DNA from: Microbacterium terrae
GTDB taxonomy: Bacteria > Actinomycetota > Actinomycetes > Actinomycetales > Microbacteriaceae
NCBI RefSeq assembly: GCF_017831975.1
Contig: NZ_JAFDSS010000001.1
Location: 1,302,001-1,366,000, forward strand
Direction: 5' to 3'
DNA length: 64,000 nt
In this document: one piece after another, positions 1-8,731 of the stretch
Layout of the letters: each line of letters begins with the position of its first letter
Numbering within the stretch: position 1 is the first letter of the stretch
The notes under the pieces: model-generated
Database searches by the model: none
Seen by the model: the letters and a program-made list of their open reading frames with translations, nothing else
What the model was told of the DNA's origin: nothing
Program-made: the position numbers and the translations under genes

Positions 1-333
1 GTCGTGAGCGGGATCGGCAATGTGTACCGCGCAGAACTGCTCTTCCGCGCACGCCAGAATCCGCACACGCCGGGTCGCGACGTGCCGGAGGACGTCGTGC
101 GCGGCCTGTGGCGCGACTGGGTGCGGATGCTCGCGATCGGCGTCGAGACCGGTCAGATGATGACCATGGACGACCTCTCGCCGGCCGACTACCGCAAGGC
201 GATGGCCAGTCGAGACGACCGGCACTGGGTCTACCACCGCGCGGGGCTGCCCTGCCGGGTGTGCGGCACCGCGGTGATCGTCGAGGAGGCCGCCACCCGC
301 AAGCTGTACTGGTGCCCGTCCTGCCAGGCGTGA
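1..333 (+). CDS. Fpg/Nei-family DNA glycosylase, C-terminal part (cut by window start)
   Basis: Base-excision-repair glycosylase/AP lyase; only the C-terminal ~110 residues are in the window. Seen: the GIGNVYRAELLFRAR segment of the helix-two-turn-helix DNA-binding domain, then a C-terminal zinc finger of the form C-x2-C-x16-C-x2-C (CRVCG near residue 85, WCPSC at the end) that is diagnostic of Fpg/Nei proteins. The catalytic N-terminus lies upstream, so Fpg, Nei1 and Nei2 types cannot be separated with certainty; a Nei (endonuclease VIII)-like enzyme is my best reading. The reading frame runs in from base 1. Confidence 0.88.
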   Translation, partial: VVSGIGNVYRAELLFRARQNPHTPGRDVPEDVVRGLWRDWVRMLAIGVETGQMMTMDDLSPADYRKAMASRDDRHWVYHRAGLPCRVCGTAVIVEEAATRKLYWCPSCQA

Positions 334-353
334 ACGCCTCCTAGGCTGGGAAG

Positions 354-995
354 ATGCGCCAGAACCCGAGCTTCGCGATGACCGACGTCGCCGAGATCCG
401 CCGGCTGATCGAGCAGAATCCGTGGGTCACGCTCGTGAGCCACACGCCCGACGGCCTGGTGGCTTCGCACTACGCCGTGCTGCTCGACGACGACCGCGGC
501 GATCTCACCATCGTCGGCCACGTGGGCCGCCCCGACGACCTCGTGCACGGGCTCGGCGCGACCGAGCTGCTGGTGGTCGTGCAGGGACCGCACGGATACG
601 TCTCGCCCGGCTGGTACGGCGACGTCGCCGCGGTGCCCACCTGGAACTTCGTGTCGGCGCACCTGTCGGGCGTGCCCGAGCTGCTCACCCCCGAGGAGAA
701 CCTGCGGGTGCTCGAGCGGCTGGTCGCGCGGTTCGAGAGTTCTATGGACGCACCGCGACTCATGTGGGAAGCCCCGAACGACCCCGACTTCGTCCACAAG
801 CTCGAGCGGGGCACGATCGGCTTCCGGCTCACGCCGACCCGTGTCGTGGGCAAGCGCAAGCTGAGCCAGAACAAGTCCGACGAGGTCGTCGAGAACGTCA
901 TCGTCGAGCTCGAGCGCGGATCCGGTGCGTACGCCGACCCCCGTCTGCCGGCCGAGATGCGCCGCGATCTCGCGACGCGAAAGGCCGCGCGATGA
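354..995 (+). CDS. FMN-binding negative transcriptional regulator, PaiB family
   Basis: 213-residue protein of the PaiB family, small split-barrel flavin-binding proteins first described as repressors in Bacillus. Family markers seen: N-terminal RQNPSFAMTD, a central YVSPGWYG, VPTWNFVSAHLSG, and a C-terminal stretch with RVVGKRKLSQNKS. The start is fixed by TAGGCT at 342-347, exactly 6 nt before ATG, with no room for a Shine-Dalgarno sequence (leaderless type). The last codon overlaps the amidohydrolase start by 4 nt (ATGA), so the two are probably co-translated. Whether it regulates transcription or is simply a flavoprotein cannot be judged here. Confidence 0.88.
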   Translation: MRQNPSFAMTDVAEIRRLIEQNPWVTLVSHTPDGLVASHYAVLLDDDRGDLTIVGHVGRPDDLVHGLGATELLVVVQGPHGYVSPGWYGDVAAVPTWNFVSAHLSGVPELLTPEENLRVLERLVARFESSMDAPRLMWEAPNDPDFVHKLERGTIGFRLTPTRVVGKRKLSQNKSDEVVENVIVELERGSGAYADPRLPAEMRRDLATRKAAR

Positions 996-2497
996 GCGTC
1001 GCGGCCGGGGAGACCGTCGACGTCGTGACCGACGTGCGCTTGGCAGCCCCCGAGCGCATGGACCCGTTCGGCGACGAGCCGGTCGACGTGCACCTCGCCG
1101 AGGGGGTCATCGTCGACATCGCACCGCCCGGGGCCCTGCCACGCCGGGGCGCGGTGCTCGACGGCGCCGGCGCCTGGCTCGCACCGGGGCTCTGGGACCA
1201 TCACGTCCACGTGGTGCAGTGGGCCCTCGCCGCTCAGCGCACGCCGCTCGGCGACGCGACCTCGGCGGCCCAGGCGGCCGCGGTGATGGGCGCGGCGGCC
1301 GCAAGGCCCGACGGCCGTCGCATCGGCACGGGCTTCCGCGATGCGCTCTGGCCGGATCGACCGACCGTGGCGATGCTGGATGCCGCCACCGGCGACGTGC
1401 CGACGTACCTGATCAACGCCGACGTCCACAGTGTCTGGCTGAACTCCGCCGCGCTGCGGCGTGAGTCGATGACCGCCGACGACAGCGGGATGCTGCGGGA
1501 GGCTCCGGCGTTCGAGATCTCGCGACGCCTCAACGCGGTCGCGCCCGCAGACGCCGACGCCGCCGTCGCGGTGATGACCCGGGCGGCGGCCGCGAAGGGC
1601 ATCGTCGGACTGGTCGATCTCGACATGGCGTGGAACGAGGAGGCCTGGGCCCGGCGCATCGGAGCCGGCTTCGACACCCTCCGCGTCGAGTTCGGGATCT
1701 ACCCCGACCACCTCGATCGGGCGATCGCCGAGGGTCTCCAGACGGGTGATGTCGCGCGGGGCGCGGCATCCGACCTCGCCCGTGTCGGCGCCCTCAAGGT
1801 CATCACCGACGGGTCGCTCGGCACCCGCACCGCGGCGTGCTCGCACCACTATCCCGGCGACCCGTCCAACCACGGTCTGCTCACCGTCGACCCGGCGATG
1901 CTCGTCGACCTCATGACCGCCGCCACCGGGGCCGGCCTCGCGTGCGCCATCCATGCGATCGGCGACCTCGCCAACACGAATGCTCTCGACGCCTTCGCCG
2001 CGACCGGAGCCTGGGGCTCGATCGAGCACGCGCAGCTCGTCGCACACGCCGACATCCCGCGGTTCGGCCGCCTCGGCGTCTCGGCCAGCGTGCAGCCCGA
2101 GCACGCCATCGACGACCGCGACCTCACCGACACGATCTGGGCCGAGCAGACGGCGCAGCCGTATCCGCTCCGCGCCCTCGCCGACACCGGCGCGAACCTC
2201 CTCTTCGGGTCGGACGCTCCGGTGTCGGACCTCGACCCGTGGGCGGCCATCGCCGCAGCCGTGCACCGCACCCGCGGCGGTCGGCCCGCCTGGCAGCCCC
2301 AGCAGGGCGTGGACCCCGAGACGGCGCTGGCCGCCTCCACACACGGCGGTTCGGAGCGGCCCGCCCGCATCGAACCGGGACGACTCGCCGACCTCGTGCT
2401 CTGCGGCCGGGACCCGCTGACCGCGGGCGATGCGGACCTGCGGACGATGCCGGTCGCCGCGACGCTCCTCGGCGGACGCCTGACGCACGTCGGCTGA
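992..2497 (+). CDS. Amidohydrolase family protein (YtcJ-like, amidohydrolase 3)
   Basis: 501-residue metal-dependent hydrolase of the amidohydrolase superfamily, exoenzyme-regulatory/YtcJ branch. Seen: an N-terminal beta-sandwich strand, the metal-binding motif DHHVHV after GAWLAPGLW near residue 65, ALKVITDGSLGTRTAA in the middle, AIHAIGD (third metal-site histidine), SIEHAQL, and FGSDAPVSDLDPW, whose Asp completes the site. The C-terminus returns to the small domain (GRLADLVLCGRDP). Substrate unknown; relatives act on N-substituted amides. The start overlaps the stop of the PaiB-like gene by 4 nt, and the pair forms a small operon. Confidence 0.88.
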   Translation: MSVAAGETVDVVTDVRLAAPERMDPFGDEPVDVHLAEGVIVDIAPPGALPRRGAVLDGAGAWLAPGLWDHHVHVVQWALAAQRTPLGDATSAAQAAAVMGAAAARPDGRRIGTGFRDALWPDRPTVAMLDAATGDVPTYLINADVHSVWLNSAALRRESMTADDSGMLREAPAFEISRRLNAVAPADADAAVAVMTRAAAAKGIVGLVDLDMAWNEEAWARRIGAGFDTLRVEFGIYPDHLDRAIAEGLQTGDVARGAASDLARVGALKVITDGSLGTRTAACSHHYPGDPSNHGLLTVDPAMLVDLMTAATGAGLACAIHAIGDLANTNALDAFAATGAWGSIEHAQLVAHADIPRFGRLGVSASVQPEHAIDDRDLTDTIWAEQTAQPYPLRALADTGANLLFGSDAPVSDLDPWAAIAAAVHRTRGGRPAWQPQQGVDPETALAASTHGGSERPARIEPGRLADLVLCGRDPLTAGDADLRTMPVAATLLGGRLTHVG

Positions 2498-2614
2498 CCG
2501 CCGGCAACCGGCCGGCCCCGCTTCGCCGGCGCGCCCGCAAGGGGGACAGCCCCCGCTCGCACTCGGGTGACGGTCGGATGCCGCGCGGACGGCGTCATCG
2601 CGAGGCTGGGTTGT

Positions 2615-4201
2615 ATGCCAGCCGCTGTGCCCGCCCCGCCCGCCCCTCCCGCTCCTCCAGCTCCTCCAGCGCCTCCGCCCCGCCCGACGCGCAGACCGCG
2701 TCGCCGCCGCGGGGCGCTCCTGGCGCTGCTCATCGCCGCGCCGCTCGTCGTGGTCGTCGCCGCCGTCGCGATCTGGTTCGCGTTCAACAGCGGCCGGCCG
2801 ACACCGGCGGCAGCGGGGTCGATCCCCGCCACGCAGGCGCTCCGCATCCCCGAGCTCGCGCCGTCGTCGATGGTCGACGGCGTGCGGGTGTTCCACCTCG
2901 AGGCGGCCGAGGGCCGCAGCGCGTTCCTGCCGGGCCTGTCGACCCCGACGCTCGGGTATGAAGGCGACTACCTCGGGCCGACCCTCGTCGCCGAGCGCGG
3001 CGAGAAGGTGCGCGTCGAGGTCGACAACGCGCTCGACGAGGAGACGAGCGTGCACTGGCACGGGATGCACCTGCCGGCCGCGATGGACGGGGGCCCGCAC
3101 TCGCCGATCCCTCCCGGTGAGCGCTGGGCGCCGGAGTGGACCATCGACCAGCCCGCGGCGACGCTCTGGTACCACCCGCATCTGCACGAGCGCACGCGCG
3201 AGCAGGTCGACGCGGGGCTCGCGGGCATGTTCCTCGTGACAGACCCCGAGGAGGCGTCGCTCGCGCTGCCGCGTGCCTACGGCGTCGACGACATCCCGCT
3301 CATCGTCCAGGACCGCTCGTTCGCGTCCGACGGCGCGTTCGGCGGCGGCCTGAGCATGCAGTTCGACGGGGTCCTCGGCGACCGCATCCTCGTGAACGGC
3401 ACCCTCGCGCCGTATCTCGACGTCTCGACCGAGCTCGTGCGGCTGCGGCTGCTCAACGGCTCGAGCGCGCGGATGTACGACTTCGCGTTCGCCGACGGGC
3501 GGGAGTTCGACCTCGTCGCGACCGACGGCGGTCTGCTGGCCGCACCGGTCGCCTCGTCGAGCATCCCCCTCTCGCCCGGAGAGCGGGCCGAGATCGTCGT
3601 CGCCCTGGCGCCCGGCGACCGCGTCTCACTCGTGTCCACTGCGCCCGATCCGGCTCTGCACGCCGGCGGAGCGGCATTCGACGTGCTCGAGCTGCGCGCC
3701 GGGGCATCCCTCGCCGCGTCGCCGCCGGTTCCCGCGAAGCTCGCGGACCTTCCCGCGCCCGATGCGGCGGACGCCGTCACGGAGCGCGCCTTCGAGATGT
3801 CGGGGCACGAGATCAACGGGGCCGAGATGGACATGTCGCGGGCGGATGCCGTCGTCACGGTCGACACCGCGGAGGTCTGGACGGTCGTCAACGACAACCC
3901 CCTCCCGCACTCCTTCCACGTGCACGACACGCAGTTCCGGGTGCTGAGCATCGACGGCGAGCCCCCGCCGCCGCGACTGTCGGGCTATAAGGACACGATC
4001 GCGCTGGAGTGGGACCGCGAGTACCGCATCCTCGTGCGCTTCGACGACTACGCCGATCCGACCACTCCGTACATGTATCACTGCCACCTGCTGTGGCACG
4101 AGGACCAGGGCATGATGGGACAGTTCCTGGTCGTCGAGCCGGGCGATGAGCCCGCATTGAAGAGTCCCGAAGGAGACGACGATGACCGCCACGACCACTG
4201 A
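2615..4201 (+). CDS. Multicopper oxidase with N-terminal membrane anchor
   Basis: 528-residue three-cupredoxin-domain oxidase that would couple oxidation of a substrate (for example Cu(I) or phenolics) to reduction of O2 to water. The four copper-ligand motifs are all present: HWHG near residue 147, HPHLH near 188, HSFHVH near 432 and HCHLLWHEDQGMM near 490. Residues 1-32 are Pro/Ala- and Arg-rich, followed by a hydrophobic segment at ~33-58, so the enzyme is probably anchored outside the membrane. An upstream GTG at 2567 would extend it by 16 residues; I prefer ATG 2615, which sits after a GAGGCT(GGG) element like the neighbours' starts. The gene overlaps the next one (histidine kinase) by 20 nt. 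Confidence 0.9.
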   Translation: MPAAVPAPPAPPAPPAPPAPPPRPTRRPRRRRGALLALLIAAPLVVVVAAVAIWFAFNSGRPTPAAAGSIPATQALRIPELAPSSMVDGVRVFHLEAAEGRSAFLPGLSTPTLGYEGDYLGPTLVAERGEKVRVEVDNALDEETSVHWHGMHLPAAMDGGPHSPIPPGERWAPEWTIDQPAATLWYHPHLHERTREQVDAGLAGMFLVTDPEEASLALPRAYGVDDIPLIVQDRSFASDGAFGGGLSMQFDGVLGDRILVNGTLAPYLDVSTELVRLRLLNGSSARMYDFAFADGREFDLVATDGGLLAAPVASSSIPLSPGERAEIVVALAPGDRVSLVSTAPDPALHAGGAAFDVLELRAGASLAASPPVPAKLADLPAPDAADAVTERAFEMSGHEINGAEMDMSRADAVVTVDTAEVWTVVNDNPLPHSFHVHDTQFRVLSIDGEPPPPRLSGYKDTIALEWDREYRILVRFDDYADPTTPYMYHCHLLWHEDQGMMGQFLVVEPGDEPALKSPEGDDDDRHDH

Positions 4202-5576
4202 CCTCCCGTCCGCAGCCGCCCCGCCCGCCGCGGGGCGCGGGTTCTGGGCCTCGTACGGACTCGCCTGGGCGCGCACCCCCGGCAGCGCGCTCTACCTCCT
4301 CGTCGCCTTCGTGCTCGCGATGGTGTCGGTCAGCCTGCTGTGGTCGCTGTTCTGGACAGGCGTGGGGCTGCTCGTCCTCGTCATCGGCCTGCCGCTCGTC
4401 GTGCTGACGCTGTTCATCGCGCGGGGCTTCGGTCTCGCCGACCGTCAACTTCTTCGGCTCACCGGGCTGCCGCCCATCGGCGAGCCCGAGTGGAACCGCG
4501 ACAAGACCGCCGGCGGATTCTGGATGACGCTCACCCGGTCGCTGCGCAACCCCCACTACTGGGTGTACCTCGTCCACGGAGCCGTGGTGGCGCCGATCGT
4601 GAGCACCATCACGTTCGTCGTCACCACCGTCTGGCTGAGCGTCTCGCTCGGAGGCCTCACCTACTGGTTCTGGAGCATCTTCCTGCCCCGCGGCGATCGC
4701 GGCGAGGGGGAGTGGGGGCACTACGTCTCCGATGCCGTGCCGCGCCTGTTCGGCGGCTGGCAGAGCGAGCAGGTCGAGATCGTGCTCTACCTCGTCGCCG
4801 GTGTGCTCTTCACCGTCACCCTGCCCTGGGTGCTCGGCGGGCTCGCCCGCGCCCACCACGCCATCGCCGAAGGCATGCTGGGCCGGTGGAACTCCGACGA
4901 CCTCGCCGCCGAGGTGCGGGCAGAGGCGACGGCGCGCGACGCCGCCGTGCACGCCGAGGATGCCGCGCTCCGTCGCCTGGAGCGCGACATCCACGACGGA
5001 CCTCAGCAGCGACTCGTGCGGCTGCAGATGGATCTCGCCGCCCTCGAGCGTCGTGCCGAGTCGGGTGACGCCGACGCCGCCGCCTCGCTCGCCCGCGACG
5101 CCCGCGCCCACGCCAAGGCGGCACTCGACGAGCTGCGCGCGCTCTCGAGCGGAGTGGCTCCGCCGCTCCTGCAGGATCGCGGGCTCGCAGCCGCCCTCGC
5201 GGCGGTGTCGGCATCGACGCCGCTCGACGTGCGCACAGAGATCGACCCCGCGCTCGACGCGCTCGTCGAGCCCGAGATCGCGCGGACGGTGTACTTCACC
5301 GTCGCCGAACTCCTCACCAATGCGGTCAAGCACTCGGGCGCGACCGGAGCGACGGTCAAGGCCGCGCTCCGCCCGCAGCCTGCCGATACTCTGCCGATGC
5401 TGGATGTCTGGGTCGTCGACAACGGCCGCGGTGGCGCCGCCTTCGTGACGGGGCACGGCCTCGAGGGGCTCCGACAGCGGATGGCGGGTCTCCGCGCGAC
5501 GCTGAGCCTCGACAGCCCCGTGGGTGGCCCGACCGCGGTCGGCGCCCACATCCCGATCCGCCCGCGCGTGTCATGA
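4182..5576 (+). CDS. Sensor histidine kinase (HisKA_3, NarL-type partner)
   Basis: 464-residue membrane kinase. The first ~225 residues hold several hydrophobic stretches (about 37-60, 62-85, 125-165, 205-225) resembling the actinobacterial 'putative sensor' module. Then come the dimerisation/phosphoacceptor motif ERDIHDGPQQR near residue 267 (His in DIHDG), the N-box ELLTNAVKHSG near 378 and the G-boxes VVDNGRGG and GHGLEGLRQRM. ATG 4182 follows AAGGAGACGAC at 4169-4180, inside the end of the oxidase gene. The stop overlaps or abuts the response-regulator start. Signal unknown; the overlap with the multicopper oxidase suggests co-expression but does not prove metal sensing. Confidence 0.9.
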   Translation: MTATTTDLPSAAAPPAAGRGFWASYGLAWARTPGSALYLLVAFVLAMVSVSLLWSLFWTGVGLLVLVIGLPLVVLTLFIARGFGLADRQLLRLTGLPPIGEPEWNRDKTAGGFWMTLTRSLRNPHYWVYLVHGAVVAPIVSTITFVVTTVWLSVSLGGLTYWFWSIFLPRGDRGEGEWGHYVSDAVPRLFGGWQSEQVEIVLYLVAGVLFTVTLPWVLGGLARAHHAIAEGMLGRWNSDDLAAEVRAEATARDAAVHAEDAALRRLERDIHDGPQQRLVRLQMDLAALERRAESGDADAAASLARDARAHAKAALDELRALSSGVAPPLLQDRGLAAALAAVSASTPLDVRTEIDPALDALVEPEIARTVYFTVAELLTNAVKHSGATGATVKAALRPQPADTLPMLDVWVVDNGRGGAAFVTGHGLEGLRQRMAGLRATLSLDSPVGGPTAVGAHIPIRPRVS

Positions 5577-5596
5577 TCGCGCCGTATCCTGGCGCG

Positions 5597-6265
5597 ATGG
5601 ATCACGAGCCCGGCTCCGCACCGCTGCGCGTCGTCCTGGTCGAGGACTCCGTGCTGCTGCGCGAAGGCCTGGTGCGGCTGTTCGACGAGGCGGGCTACGT
5701 CACCGCCGGCGCCTGGGGTGACGCCGAAGACATCGTGCGGCGTGTCGCCGACGCGGCGGCGGATGTCGCGATCCTCGACGTGCGCCTTCCGCCGAGCTTC
5801 CGCGACGAGGGCATCCGGGCCGCCCTGGCACTGCGTGAAGCACTGCCGGGTCTCGGCATCCTGGTACTCAGCCAATACGTGGAGGGCGTGTACGCCCGGG
5901 AGCTCCTGGCGGGCGGCGACGGCGGGGTGGGCTACCTGCTGAAGGATCGCGTGACCTCGCTCGAGGAGTTCACCGACGCGGTGCGGCGCGTGCAGGCACG
6001 CGGGACGGTGCTCGACCCGCTCGTCGTGCAGGGGCTCCTCGCGGCGCGTCCCGACCCGCTGTCGACCCTCACGCCGCGCGAGCGCGACGTGCTGACGCTG
6101 ATGGCGGAGGGGCGCAGCAACGGGAGCATCGCACAGCGGCTCTTCATCGGCGTCGGAGCCGTCGAGAAGAACATCAGCTCGATCTTCGCGAAGTTCGGAC
6201 TCGAGGAGTCCGGCACCGAGCACCGGCGGGTGCTGGCCGTGCTGCGGTTCCTGCAGCGCGACTGA
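5597..6265 (+). CDS. LuxR/NarL-family response regulator
   Basis: 222-residue DNA-binding response regulator, partner of the kinase just upstream. Receiver domain: acidic VLVEDS near residue 14, phosphoacceptor Asp in AILDVRLPP near 61, and the conserved Lys in YLLKDRV near 118. A LuxR-type HTH follows at about 155-215 (LTPRERDVLTLMAEGRSN, then VEKNISSIFAKFG). Two starts are possible: ATG 5573, overlapping the kinase stop as ATGA, or ATG 5597, which lies 6 nt after TATCCT (5585-5590) and places the receiver ten residues from the N-terminus. I chose 5597; the gene could use both a coupled and a private leaderless start. Confidence 0.88.
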   Translation: MDHEPGSAPLRVVLVEDSVLLREGLVRLFDEAGYVTAGAWGDAEDIVRRVADAAADVAILDVRLPPSFRDEGIRAALALREALPGLGILVLSQYVEGVYARELLAGGDGGVGYLLKDRVTSLEEFTDAVRRVQARGTVLDPLVVQGLLAARPDPLSTLTPRERDVLTLMAEGRSNGSIAQRLFIGVGAVEKNISSIFAKFGLEESGTEHRRVLAVLRFLQRD

Positions 6266-6280
6266 CGCTCACCCGGCAAA

Positions 6281-6316
6281 GCGAAGCCCCGGAGCCGTCA
6301 GGCGCCGGGGCTTCGC
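6281..6316. terminator. Bidirectional hairpin terminator between response regulator and dps
   Basis: A perfect 12-bp stem (GCGAAGCCCCGG at 6281-6292 pairing with 6305-6316) around a 12-nt loop lies in the 59-bp gap between two convergent genes. There is no long T-run on either strand, as is usual in this GC-rich genome. Confidence 0.75.
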
Positions 6317-6324
6317 TGGTGAGG

Positions 6325-6810
6325 TCAGGCCGCGATGTGCGCGAAGAGGAACCAGCGGTCCTTCTCGAGCGACTCGCGGATGCCGATCACGATGTCCTGG
6401 CTGGTGAGGTCGATCTCGTCGAGACCGTCGATCGCGGTCGAGACGTCGGCGATCACGGCGTCCATGTCGGCGATGATCGCGCGGACGATGTCGTCCCACT
6501 GCGTGAATCCGGCGGGCACCTCGGTCGCTGCGACCTTGGCGGTCACGGTCGCCAGTCGGGCGTCGATCGGCAGACCGAGGGCGACGATGCGCTCCGCAGC
6601 CTGGTCGGCGCCGGCCTGGGCGCGCGCGACGATGCCGTCGAGCAGTTCGTGGATCGCGATGAAGTTCGCGCCGCGGACGTTCCAGTGCGCCTGCTTGCCG
6701 TTCACGGCGAGGGCCTGGAGGCCGAGCACGACCGGGGTCAGGAACTGGGCGCTGCCGGCAGCGAGGGTGGGGTCGGTCGCGGCCTGGGGGGTGGTCTTCG
6801 TCTTCGTCAT
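6325..6810 (-). CDS. dps: Dps family ferritin-like DNA-protection protein
   Basis: 161-residue Dps: a dodecameric iron-storage and DNA-binding protein that detoxifies iron and peroxide. Seen: the ferroxidase-site segments AHWNVRG and ELLDGIVARAQAGADQAAERIVALG, and the C-terminal ESLEKDRWFLFAHI. ATG 6810 was chosen because a clear GGAGG lies 8 nt upstream; longer in-frame extension carries no family sequence. The short Thr/Lys-containing N-terminus (MTKTKTTPQ) could serve as a modest DNA-binding tail. Transcribed toward the two-component operon, with the shared hairpin between them. Confidence 0.93.
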   Translation of the reverse strand: MTKTKTTPQAATDPTLAAGSAQFLTPVVLGLQALAVNGKQAHWNVRGANFIAIHELLDGIVARAQAGADQAAERIVALGLPIDARLATVTAKVAATEVPAGFTQWDDIVRAIIADMDAVIADVSTAIDGLDEIDLTSQDIVIGIRESLEKDRWFLFAHIAA

Positions 6811-6979
6811 GATGTCGCCTCCGTCTCGGGCCGCCGTGCGGCTCTCGTCTGATGAAACGCTACTCAGCCTGTGACATTCCGCAAGCAAGATGAGGCTTGT
6901 CTCAGCAAGGCTCGGCTAACGAAGGTGAGGCTGTTCTTCCCTGCTCCCGGCGCCGGATCGGGCGAGTATGGTCGAGCCC

Positions 6980-7522
6980 ATGACCATCGCCGACGACGCC
7001 TCCGTACTCGCCCTGGGCGGGAAGATCCCCGACCTCGATCCGAGTGCCTTCGTGGCGGCCGGGGCCCGAGTGGTGGGGGATGTCTCGCTCGGTGAGGAGT
7101 CGAGCGTCTGGTACAACGCGGTGCTGCGCGGAGACAGCGCGTCGATCACGCTCGGCGCGGGGAGCAACCTCCAGGACAACGTGTCGGTGCACGTGGATGC
7201 CGGGCATCCGGTCGTCATCGGCGAAGACGTGTCGGTCGGGCACAACGCCGTCATCCACGGCTGCACGATCGGGGACGGGTGCCTGATCGGGATGGGCAGC
7301 ACGGTGCTCTCCGGCGCTGAGATCGGTGCGGGCAGCCTCGTCGCGGCCGGCGCCGTGGTGCTCGAGGGCACCGTGATCCCGCCGGGGTCGCTCGTGGCCG
7401 GCGTGCCGGGCCGGGTGCGGCGCGAACTCTCGGAGACCGAGCGCGAGGGCATCCTTCAGAATGCGCGCATCTACCGCGCGCACCTGACCGCGCACACCGA
7501 CGCCGAGCCGACCGGTCGCTGA
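6980..7522 (+). CDS. Gamma carbonic anhydrase family protein (left-handed beta-helix)
   Basis: 180-residue hexapeptide-repeat protein of the gamma-CA/YrdA type. Repeating I/V-G-x4 units fold as a left-handed beta-helix trimer. The three metal-binding histidines are recognisable: one in VSVHVDAGH and two in VGHNAVIHG. Other markers are WYNAVLRGD and the C-terminal PPGSLVAGVPGRVRREL. ATG 6980 is chosen over ATG 6968 because TATGGT (6967-6972) precedes it by 7 nt. Carbonic anhydrase activity is plausible but many family members are inactive or act as acyltransferase-like scaffolds. Confidence 0.88.
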   Translation: MTIADDASVLALGGKIPDLDPSAFVAAGARVVGDVSLGEESSVWYNAVLRGDSASITLGAGSNLQDNVSVHVDAGHPVVIGEDVSVGHNAVIHGCTIGDGCLIGMGSTVLSGAEIGAGSLVAAGAVVLEGTVIPPGSLVAGVPGRVRRELSETEREGILQNARIYRAHLTAHTDAEPTGR

Positions 7523-7527
7523 CGTCT

Positions 7528-8418
7528 TCAGGGGCTCTCCGCGCGGGGATGGTTCGCCCCGCGGTGCACCTCGTACAAGCGCACGTGCCCCGGCCACTCG
7601 GGATCGTTCTCGATCGGCCTGTCGTCCATGAACAGCCGGATCACGTGCGCCAGCTGGTCGGGATGGCTGAAGTTGATCGCGTGCGCGGCGCCTTCGAGGA
7701 GAACCACGAGCACGTGGCTGTCGGTGCGCGAGGCGATCTCGCCGATGCGGTGCGAGTTCGGCAGCAGCGGATCGCGGCTGCCGAGCACGACGAGTGTCGG
7801 GATGCGCAGCTCGAGCAGGCGCTGCAGCGACGGATAGCGGGTGAGCGCCCGGAACAGTCGCATCGTGCTCGGCACCCCGAACCGGGCGTAGTCGGGCACC
7901 GCGACCCGCGCCATCCGCGCCGGCTCCCGCGGTGCATCACGGCTGAGCTGCGCGACGGCCCGACGCAGCGGCCGATTGAACGCGCCGCCGGCGGGGGAGA
8001 CGAGCACGGCGCGGTCGACGCGCTCCGGGTACCGGTGGGCGCACTCGATGATGACGGGGCATCCCATCGAATTGCCGACGAGCGTCGCCCGGCCCACGCC
8101 GCGATCGTCGAGGAAGCGGATGGCCGCATGGGCGAGGTCGGGGATGTCGAGCATGTCGGGGCGGCGCCCGCTGCGACCGAAGCCGGGGAGATCCGGAACG
8201 TAGGTCTGGAACTCGTCAGCCAGCCGCTCCGCGGTCGGCAGCAGGTAGCGCCCCGACAGGCCGAACCCGTGGATGTGCGCGATGACCCGCGCCCCTTCCA
8301 CGGGGGCGGGGGACTCGCGGAAGAAGACGTCCACGCCGTCGACCCGCGTCCAGCGCTCTGCGAGGTTCGACGCGGGGCGTCGAGGGAGGCGCCTGCCCTC
8401 ACCGGCCGCGTTCACCAT
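7528..8418 (-). CDS. Alpha/beta-fold hydrolase
   Basis: 296-residue alpha/beta hydrolase. Oxyanion motif HIHGFGLSG near residue 52, nucleophile elbow GNSMGCP near residue 117, acid in LGSRDPLLP and catalytic His in EGAAHAINFSHP form a complete triad. The fold resembles C-C hydrolases and haloperoxidase-type esterases, but substrate cannot be assigned. Start ATG 8418 is preceded by GGGGGTCGAG; earlier codons run into the repeat region and look non-coding. It faces the gamma-CA gene with only 5 nt between the two stops. Confidence 0.85.
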   Translation of the reverse strand: MVNAAGEGRRLPRRPASNLAERWTRVDGVDVFFRESPAPVEGARVIAHIHGFGLSGRYLLPTAERLADEFQTYVPDLPGFGRSGRRPDMLDIPDLAHAAIRFLDDRGVGRATLVGNSMGCPVIIECAHRYPERVDRAVLVSPAGGAFNRPLRRAVAQLSRDAPREPARMARVAVPDYARFGVPSTMRLFRALTRYPSLQRLLELRIPTLVVLGSRDPLLPNSHRIGEIASRTDSHVLVVLLEGAAHAINFSHPDQLAHVIRLFMDDRPIENDPEWPGHVRLYEVHRGANHPRAESP

Positions 8419-8496
8419 CTCGACCCCCAGGCGGCCGCGCGATCCCAAGCGTGCGACGCCGCAGCGCCAGTCTGCCGCGTGCGCGGCCGGCTCGAA

Positions 8497-8581
8497 AGGG
8501 GTTCGATTCGCAGCAACACGAAAGTCCCGCTGCGCCGCCTGCGGCGGCACATCGGGACTTTTGAGGGGATGACGGGAATCG
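8497..8581. repeat. Copy 1 of a 150-bp-offset duplication: truncated tRNA-Gly 3' end plus hairpin
   Basis: Bases 8501-8522 (GTTCGATTCG...) match 8651-8672, and 8561-8581 (TTGAGGGGATGACGGGAATCG) matches 8711-8731 exactly, all at one fixed offset of 150 bp. The last part is the 3' end of the tRNA-Gly gene, so this copy is an 18-nt tRNA remnant read on the minus strand. Between the matching ends lies a hairpin (AAAGTCCCG at 8521-8529 pairing with CGGGACTTT near 8553-8561, with inner GCCGCC/GGCGGC) whose sequence differs from that of copy 2. Confidence 0.8.
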
Positions 8582-8646
8582 TCCCCACCGCCTTCTCCAC
8601 CCGCCGCTGCGCGGCGCGCGGAGCCTCGGGCGGCGTGGGCCCACCC

Positions 8647-8731
8647 AAGGGTTCGATCCGCTGCAACACGAATGCCCTCCCGCGCGGCCGGTGGCCGCCC
8701 GTGAGGGCATTTGAGGGGATGACGGGAATCG
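8647..8731. repeat. Copy 2 of the duplication: hairpin and 3' end of the intact tRNA-Gly
   Basis: Second unit, overlapping the 3' end of the functional tRNA-Gly. Its hairpin (ATGCCCTC at 8672-8679 pairing with GAGGGCAT at 8703-8710) lies just downstream of the tRNA on the minus strand and probably terminates it. Bases 8582-8646 between the units are GC-rich with no gene visible. Confidence 0.8.

Noticed and set aside
470..3187. 900-codon minus-strand open frame opposite the amidohydrolase and multicopper oxidase
   Set aside because: Same shadow effect; the plus strand carries complete catalytic motifs throughout this stretch.
2615..5576. Assignment of the two-component system as a copper sensor (CopRS/CusRS)
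   Set aside because: The kinase is HisKA_3/NarL-type with a general sensor domain and no periplasmic metal-binding motif; adjacency alone is not enough.
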